Positions 58,124 through 64,000 of a DNA stretch of 64,000 nucleotides are shown piece after piece (the stretch's first letter is position 1; each line of letters opens with the position of its first letter). The translations under genes and the position numbers were made by a program. The stretch is from Zychaea mexicana (lineage: Eukaryota > Mucoromycota > Mucoromycetes > Mucorales > Lichtheimiaceae), in NCBI RefSeq assembly GCF_025766255.1, contig NW_026516736.1:124001-188000 (forward strand). The letters run 5' to 3'. The notes beneath the pieces were generated by a model, which searched no databases, was not told the origin of the DNA, and saw only the letters and a program-made list of their open reading frames with translations.

Positions 58124-60567
58124 CAGTGAACCCCCGCTTTTTGCAACAGCGGGAATACCGTCAAAAAAGCTGCAAAATCTGAGGATCTGTAAAATGTGAA
58201 TATGTTACACAAATGGGATCGATAAGCTGGCAAAGTGTAATTAGTATACACCAATTAAAAGAGTGCGGTCCATCATTATAGCTCAGTGATAATATCTACG
58301 TATAGCCTAGCTTCTTTTTGCAATCATTACTTCTTCTCTTCTATTCAACTTCTTTTTCATCATGGGCAAAGCCAAATATGAGAAGCTCACTGACGAGCAA
58401 AATGACATCATCTACAACTATTACATCCAAAAGGAGAAAGCTAAAGTCAAGATCAGTTTCAAGGATCTAGTTGCTTAGGCTAAAATTGAGTTGAACCTCG
58501 AAAATATGCCTCATGTGACGACGATTACAAGAATGATCCAGGGTCGAAAGCAAGACGAACAAAATGGCATCGATCGTCACAGAAAAAAGAAAGACCGAGC
58601 AAAGTTTCCAGTATGTGTTCCTATTTGCTTCCAAGTGTATTTTACGACAGAAATAGTAATAAAACAAACTATAATAGCAACTTGAACATGCATTGTACAT
58701 GTGGATCGAGCAGCGCTACCATGAGCGCTCTCCAATTAACTGGAGATTGATCATTCATGCCGGAAAAGAATTTGCACAGGACATGGGCATTTCTGAGGAA
58801 CAATTTTGCTTTTCCAATGGATGGGAGAACAGATTCTAGCGTCGTTACCAGCTGAAGGTGCATAAGGTACACGGTGAGGCTTCATCTGCAGATGTTAGCC
58901 TAGCTGCTGCCAAACTTCCAGAAGTCCAAGCAAAATGTGCACAGTATGCTCTCAAGGACATTTACAACATGGATGAAACAGCAGTATTCTACTCAAGTGC
59001 CCCAACTACTACCATTGCTCCTGCATCCTTCAAGGGCGTTAAGTTGGATAAAACGCGGTTGATACTTGTGTTAACGACCAATGCAGACGGCTCTGACAAA
59101 TGGTATAACTATCAAGGGGCATATTGGATAATAGAATTTGAGAATCATCCTTTGATCTAGTAGAGTGTTAACCACGATAGTTAAATGATATAATATGCAA
59201 GCAGCTAATAATATTACTTACTACAGGTTTCCTTGGTTTATCAGCAAATCCCAAAATCCAGCATGCTTTAAGAAGGTACTTCATCATTATATCCAATAGG
59301 TGCATATTTGCTTACATAGTGTTTGTTTGTCTGGTAGAGAGGAAAGGATGGTTATCCAAACATTAGCGTGATGAATTATCGAGCAAATGCCAACGCATGG
59401 ATGACGCGTGAGATTTTCTATAATTATCTCAAAAAACTAGATAACTCAATGAGGCATCAAAAACGCAAGATCCTTTTGCTGCTGGATAACTTTTCTAGGC
59501 ACTTTTGTGATTACGAGCCAACCAACGTTGAGCTTTTATATTTGCCACCCAACACGACGTCGATAATGCAGCCATTGGATGCTGGTATAATCAGTAGCTT
59601 CAAGGTGCATTTCAAGTATATACAAGAATAAGATCTCATGCATATCATGTAAGGAGGGGTGATTATTTGTATACTAAAGCAGTTAACTTCAGGAATAAGC
59701 AATATGAAAAGGCTTACGAGAAAATTAAGTACCGTTTGGAGCAAGGTCTACCAGCAAATGATGGCAATGTTTTCCGTGTGGAAATCATTTTTGGTATGGC
59801 TTGGTGTCTTGAGGCTTGGTATAAAGACGTTAAGCCTTCTACAATCGCAAATTGCTTTAAGAAGACAAAGGTGGTAGAGGGTGCAACTAACAGCATTAGC
59901 AATGGATCCGTTTGTGAAGATGAAGTAGCCCTAGGTCAGATCAATGATCATTTGAGCCATATATATGGGAGCCATGATCTTCAAAACTTCACTTTTGATG
60001 CCGATCCACCTGAGGAAGTAGCAGCTGTTCATCCAGTGCTAACCAATGATGAAATTCTTAAAGCTATGCTTGATAAAGCAGTTGTAGATGCAAATTCGAT
60101 TGCTGAAGCTGCTAATGATTCTGGAGAGCCTTCTAATGATGCTCCATGTCAATCTCCAAAGTACACAATCAGGAGAAGGCTCGGATGGTGGAAAAAGTCA
60201 TCGAGATTTTGATTGATCCAGAACATCAAGAGATCAAAGATCAGCTTCGAAAAATTCGTGACAATTTTCGTAGAAAAAGTCAGTCAAAGCAATCAGCAAT
60301 CACAACTTTCTTTATTTAGTTTAAAACCTCTTATATAATAGAATATATTAGTGTATCTCTTTTGTCACTGGTTTGGGTCTCACCGTCTCCGAAGTTTGAG
60401 GCTAATAAGGCCGAAGCAGGAAATTGCAGGTCCCGATTTCTGAGTTGCAATCTACAAAAACTGAGGAATCTGCAATTTTACTAAGTGTTGAGCGGGAATC
60501 TGCTCCAAAAAGTTGCAAAAAGCAGGGATCTGCAATAATCGGGGGTGCAAAAAGCGGGGGTTCACTG
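58124..60567. mobile_element. nested pogo/Tigger-type element (2.44 kb)
   Basis: Perfect 22-bp terminal inverted repeats: CAGTGAACCCCCGCTTTTTG followed by CA at 58124, and the complement ending CACTG at 60567. Both ends are flanked by TA (58122-58123 and 60568-60569), the target duplication of the Tc1/mariner superfamily. Subterminal GCAGATTCC-like motifs recur inside the right end. The element interrupts an AT-rich ORF. Its composition is closer to the host than to its AT-rich surroundings. Confidence 0.93.
58362..60212 (+). pseudogene. pogo-type (CENP-B/DDE_1) transposase, inactive
   Basis: Starts MGKAKYEKLTDEQNDIIYNY, a CENP-B-like N-terminal HTH. The DDE_1 core reads IYNMDETAVFYSSAPTTT (first Asp), KILLLLDNFSRHF (second Asp) and LPPNTTSIMQPLDAGIISSF (third acidic position). 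The C-terminal portion has RNKQYEKAYEKIKYRLEQG and AWCLEAWYKDVKPSTI. In-frame stops: TAG at 58476-58478 after KDLVA and a TAG near 58839 in the second part. Short gaps between blocks may be introns. The order of motifs matches Tigger/pogo transposases, which cut and paste at TA. The nonsense codons show this copy is not autonomous. Confidence 0.85.
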
Positions 60568-60764
60568 TAATTCAGATGATAGCAATTCAGATGATGATAA
60601 AGAAGATAATGATAGCAATAACATTAATAAAAATTTTCAAAGAGATGAATATTGTTTACAATTATTATACAATATATTAATGTATGAAAAGAAATTATTA
60701 AGTGAAAATAATACCAATAAATTAAAAAATGTGGATATAATATTTGATAGAATAAAGAGTATTT

Positions 60765-61723
60765 TTATTGATCTTGGATTTTCGTTTGATTTTCATTATA
60801 ATACATAATAACTGTTTTTAACATTTCAAACAAATTATGATGATATCTTTTTCTAAAAGCATAATCTAAAAAATACAATGTATATAGCTCAGAATCTTTT
60901 TTTATATTGGGCATATGTTTTCTTAAATACATCCAAAAACCTTCCATACTGTTAGTATGTATTGTTGAATCATTTGGATCCATAAAATATTTTGAATGAT
61001 CAACTGCTTTATGAATATATCCCATCTTGTTTAAGCTTGTATAAGATCGTAAACCATCAGTGATTATAGTTGTTCCTTGATAAACTTGATCCTTGATTAT
61101 TGGTAATAATGTTGACATTTTTCGATTTTGAACAGGCACCAAAAAGAACAGATTTGAATTTCTTTGATAACCGCCTAATATCCACATATGTTTTCTGTAT
61201 CGTTTATGCTTTGCAGTAGTAATTTTTGTTTCGCCAAAACAGCATTCGTCGATTTCAACAATTTCATCTTGTCCACCAATTACATTTTTCTATAACTCTT
61301 GATTATTAAGGATCTATATGTTTATCGCAAAGCGTATTTTTGAATATAATCATGTAACTGTTTCATCATCGATTCCCATTTGTAGAGACACTTTTATAGG
61401 AGAAGGATCTATATAAAAAACAAATTAATATTATATATGTTATATTATAAAAGATACATACCAATCATTCATTGACGTGATAGTTCTACTATTTGTATTG
61501 GTCGTAGATTTGTTTTTTCAAATAATGTTTCGGCAAATACACCTTTTCTAATATTATCTGGATAACAATAAAATCGATATCTTTGATAATATTTTCCAAT
61601 GGATAATGGTTTTTTGCATTTTCTACAAATAAAAGGTTTTATAAGTCCTTGCTTTTATAAATAGATTATAGCTTGTTCTTCGTCATAAAGTGTTCAAAAT
61701 AGTGTTTCATTTGATTTAAACAT
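60765..61723 (-). pseudogene. Merlin-like (IS1595/ISXO2-type) DDE transposase, decayed
   Basis: - strand blocks: N-terminus with a zinc-ribbon-like FICRKCKKPLSIGKYYQRYR and KTNLRPIQIVELSR; then GGQDEIVEIDECCFGETK (first Asp in EIDE), KHMWILGGYQRNSNLFFLVP, TTIITDGLRSYTSLNKMGYI (second Asp), FMDPNDSTIHTNSMEGFWMY (the NxxExxW-like end of ISXO2). Stop codons near 61690 and between N-terminal blocks break the frame; an intron may lie near 61290-61480. ISXO2-type DDE domains occur in eukaryotic Merlin elements. No flanking TIR could be recognised. It converges with the AT-rich + strand ORF. Confidence 0.75.
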
Positions 61724-61891
61724 TTTGATAAAGAAAAAGAAAAGAAGTGTTTTATGAAAAATCAAAAAAAAAATTTATATAACTTTATATATTTTGTGTA
61801 ACTTACCAAAGAACGCCTGTAACCAAAATATCCCTACCAACAAAAGCATCTAATACAGCATTAAGACGCGTAGGAAACAAGTCTTTTTGCG

Positions 61892-62531
61892 ATGACGCAC
61901 AAGTGGAATTCCAAAAAAAAACGTTTGGAGGCAGAGCAAGCTTCAGTGGCTAATGAATTTGTGGATATGGCAACTAATCTTATAAAGGATGCTGGTCAAA
62001 CAGCTGCAACTGCAATTCAAGGGAACATCAATAAACGCAAACGTCGTGGAATCTCAAGCAATATTGGTATGCCACTACAACGACAACGAACACAGTAAAT
62101 TCAACAACAAACTCAATAAGGAGATCAGCAGGATCAGGGCGTTATTGATTCAACAGAGGATCCGTTCATCGATTTGACGCTGGGGGATCACATTCGATCG
62201 GCAATTATAAAGTTCAAGTTGTCATATATCTATATCCACGATTTACACAAGCAAAAGTAAGTTGGATATACATTAGATTAATACATTTGTTTGTTTATTA
62301 CATAATATACAAACAAAAAGTCTATTGTATTACGGCATAGTTGACTTGATTCCAATGTCATCAACCAAGCTATATCAAACAGTTGACGAAAGCGACGTTG
62401 AAGATATCAAGGCTGTCAATAGGAGAAGTAATCGTCGTATGGAAGCAGCAACGGATGTAGACCTAGAAAAAGCGAAAGAGTTCGTCGAAAAGATAATGCG
62501 AGAAGTGGTAAGGATAAAAAAAATTAGATGA
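61892..62531 (+). pseudogene. degenerate + strand gene, unrecognised
   Basis: A frame starts MTHKWNSKKKRLEAEQASVA and continues VDMATNLIKDAGQTAATAI; after a frame change it reads GVIDSTEDPFIDLTLGDHIR, and near 62340 YGIVDLIPMSSTKLYQTVDE and SDVEDIKAVNRRSNRRMEA. The pieces look like a former multi-exon gene. No family is recognised; similar small genes are often carried inside transposons of these fungi. Confidence 0.3.
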
Positions 62532-63012
62532 TGGGTGTGAGGTAGTAGCGTTGTATACGAGCTGTGTTATTTATGATGATGGAATTGAACGTATGGGTTT
62601 CCAAACGACATGTTCTAATGCTCAGCTATTGTGAGAGTTAAACATAAATCTGATGATTACAAAAAATTCTTAATTTTTTTATCATCTATAATATTTATAT
62701 AGTTAATATAAATAATTTTTATTATATGATTATAAGAAAAATAAAACAAATTGTTTTCTATTTCTGTTCCTTCTCCTCCTCCTCCTCCTCCTCAAAATAA
62801 TAACAATAACAATAATAACAACAAACCCTTAACAGGCTTTTTATGTTCTTATTTATATATAGTAAAAAACAACTTAAATCGTTGATTTTTATGTTTTTAA
62901 AATTTATTTTTTAAATTTTATTTTAATCACATAATATAAATGATTATATAATCATTTATAATTATCATGTGAATATTTAAAATAAATAAAAAATTACAAT
63001 TTTTAAAATTAA
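62532..63012. other. AT-rich intergenic, no gene seen
   Basis: Very AT-rich sequence with a short CTC/CCT tract near 62780 and AAT/ACA triplets after it. It ends at the Helitron terminus. Confidence 0.5.
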
Positions 63013-63172
63013 CTAGCGGTCCTTCCTCGCTTCGCTCGGATGAATGAGCCCCTCTGCTTCGCTCCGTGTCATTCAACAGAAATGCATCGCAAGGGGGTTC
63101 CCCCCTTGACCCCCAAGTGGGGGGCAAGCCCCCCAAACCCCCCTGTCAAGCGAGGTTGGATCAATGTTTTGG
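63013..63172 (-). repeat. Helitron 3' terminus, copy 2 (GC-rich, CTAG end)
   Basis: On the - strand the region reads GGGGTCAAGGGGGGAACCCC, GTTGAATGACACGGAGCG, GGGGCTCATTC, CCGAGCGAAGCGAGG and ends CTAG at 63013, immediately followed by T. CTRR before T is the Helitron 3' end rule. The body from GTTGAATGAC onward matches copy 1 near 30825-30885. It lies downstream (on the - strand) of the helicase fragment 63421-63948, as expected. Confidence 0.8.
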
Positions 63173-63420
63173 TATAGATGCTTATTATCTGTTTTCAAAA
63201 ACAAAAGCAAGATCATTGTGCAGTGCGAAGTAGTCTATCATAGAAAGTCGTCAAAGTTGGATACTTAACTATCTCCAGTTTAGAATGCAATGTGAAAAGA
63301 AGTGTTGACAAAGATGATGTAGTGATATTGATAGAAAGAGAATAGGCGAGAAAAAAAGAGAATAGGCAATATAAAAAAAGAGAATGGGCGATGTAAAAAT
63401 AGAGTAGGTGACAAAAAGAA

Positions 63421-63948
63421 TTATAGAAGAACTTTGTGAAAAACAACATTTCTTGTGCTTTGGCCTTGCTGACCCACGATACGTGAGTTCTCAGGATCTA
63501 ACATGATTCTGATGGATGAAGGGGTGCGGACGCGCGACATGGCTACATAGAGTAGACCATGCGTGAACGGAGGTTCAGGCAAGTAGAGGCCGACAGTGTT
63601 GAAAGTTTGACCCTGTGCCTTATTGAGGGTCATAGTGAATGCCAGGCGAACAGTGAATTGGATGCGTTTGAAGAGAATGGGTGAGCGTGTTTGCGATGGT
63701 GTGAGTGTTATGTGAGGGATTAAGACAATGTTGCCAGCATGAGGTCCAGTGGCTATTTCAGCTTCAAGTACATATCTTTGAAAAGAGCGTACAATCAGCC
63801 ATGTCCTGTTGCAGAGACCACTTTGGGTGTGTAAGTTTCTCAAAAGCATAATTGGGCAACCGACTTTGAGTTTTAGCAAGTGTGGTGGGAGGTCGGATGG
63901 ATTCATGGAATTGAGCAGCTCTGGTAGGTATATGATTTGATCCTCTGG
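63421..63948 (-). pseudogene. Helitron Pif1-like helicase C-terminal fragment (runs off or truncated at the window edge)
   Basis: From 63948 the - strand reads LPELLNS, MNPSDLPPHLLKLKVGC, PIMLLRNLHTQSGLCNRTW, LEAEIATGPHAGNIVLIPH, RLAFTMTLNKAQGQTFNTVG and LLYVAMSRVRTPSSIRIML, then KVLL and stop. It is about 80% alike by eye to the other copy over the same segment, with the Pif1 signature changed from IHKAQ to LNKAQ. A pyrimidine tract and cag before 63948 mimic a splice acceptor, so the upstream exon may lie beyond the window. The C-terminal extension after RIML is different from copy 1. Confidence 0.75.
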
Positions 63949-64000
63949 TGATAAAGAGAGAGAGAAAAAGTTTTATGCAGCATTTAATATTTACACACTC

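Larger units (their letters stand above)
57545..60808 (+). pseudogene. AT-rich ORF split by a nested pogo element
   Basis: Very AT-rich coding sequence (AAT/GAT/AAA codons) starts MEETHKKFTSKIKRSIIINF. It shows one frameshift near 57875, continues FDELLTDNSEIEDDNNDSN, then GCYVKEDSNRTYCEYCLED (two or three Cys that might bind zinc), and reaches GNSDDN at 58121. There the pogo element interrupts it. After 60569 the same frame resumes with NSDDSNSDDDKEDND, then YCLQLLYNILMYEKKLLSEN, and stops at 60808. With the element and one TA removed the frame is continuous across the junction. It faces the Merlin-like transposase tail-to-tail, overlapping it by about 40 bp. The composition is unlike host genes here; it may be an accessory gene of that transposon. 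No function is recognised. Confidence 0.5.

Overview
The window looks like nuclear DNA of an early-diverging filamentous fungus, most likely Mucoromycota (Mucorales or a close relative). Almost every gene is broken by short GT..AG introns of about 45-150 nt. The host genes are typical fungal housekeeping genes, and there is a cellular RNA-dependent RNA polymerase. The transposon set (Helitron Pif1-type helicase, MULE, hAT, pogo, Merlin-like, LINE remnants) fits the same group. The taxonomic call is inference; no marker such as rRNA is present.

Layout: 0-24 kb is a dense, ordinary gene region. On the + strand it carries the 3' end of an unknown gene, an HP1-type heterochromatin protein (2805-4037), a Rad21/Scc1 cohesin kleisin (4371-6456), an SRPBCC-like protein, a Nud1/Cdc11-like LRR scaffold, an aspartyl aminopeptidase and a two-RRM hnRNP. 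On the - strand it carries a possible APC15-like protein, a proteinase-B-inhibitor (I9) homologue, an NSUN-type RNA m5C methyltransferase, a septin-like GTPase with a C-terminal membrane segment, and a MIC12-like MICOS subunit whose second exon was found by splice reconstruction.

24-31 kb is gene-poor. It holds an array of minus-strand splice-site modules, spaced about 180-280 bp, with small exons and a recurring palindromic intron motif; this is the least explained structure in the window. Next to it lies an internally deleted Helitron helicase with its GC-rich 3' terminus. 31-47.6 kb is genic again: an OB-fold protein, an aldehyde dehydrogenase, a phenol-hydroxylase-type FAD monooxygenase, an acidic low-complexity protein, a cellular RdRP of the RNA-silencing family, and RVB1 (Pontin).

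47.6-64 kb is a transposon island. It contains a decayed MATE transporter, a LINE reverse-transcriptase tail, a tandem repeat, and a complete 3.7-kb MULE (123-bp terminal inverted repeats, 8-bp target duplication) that carries a FAR1/MULE/SWIM transposase and an OTU-protease-like ORF. Beyond it are a hAT remnant, a LINE endonuclease fragment, and a very AT-rich Merlin-like block whose + strand ORF is split by a nested pogo/Tigger element. A second, opposite-facing Helitron 3' end carries a canonical CTAG terminus.

Functionally, HP1, cohesin, RVB1 and RdRP all act in chromatin or silencing, and they share a window with many dead transposons. That proximity is probably coincidence and is recorded only as an observation. 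All exon boundaries were inferred by hand from splice consensus, phase and protein-family logic; none was tested with transcripts.
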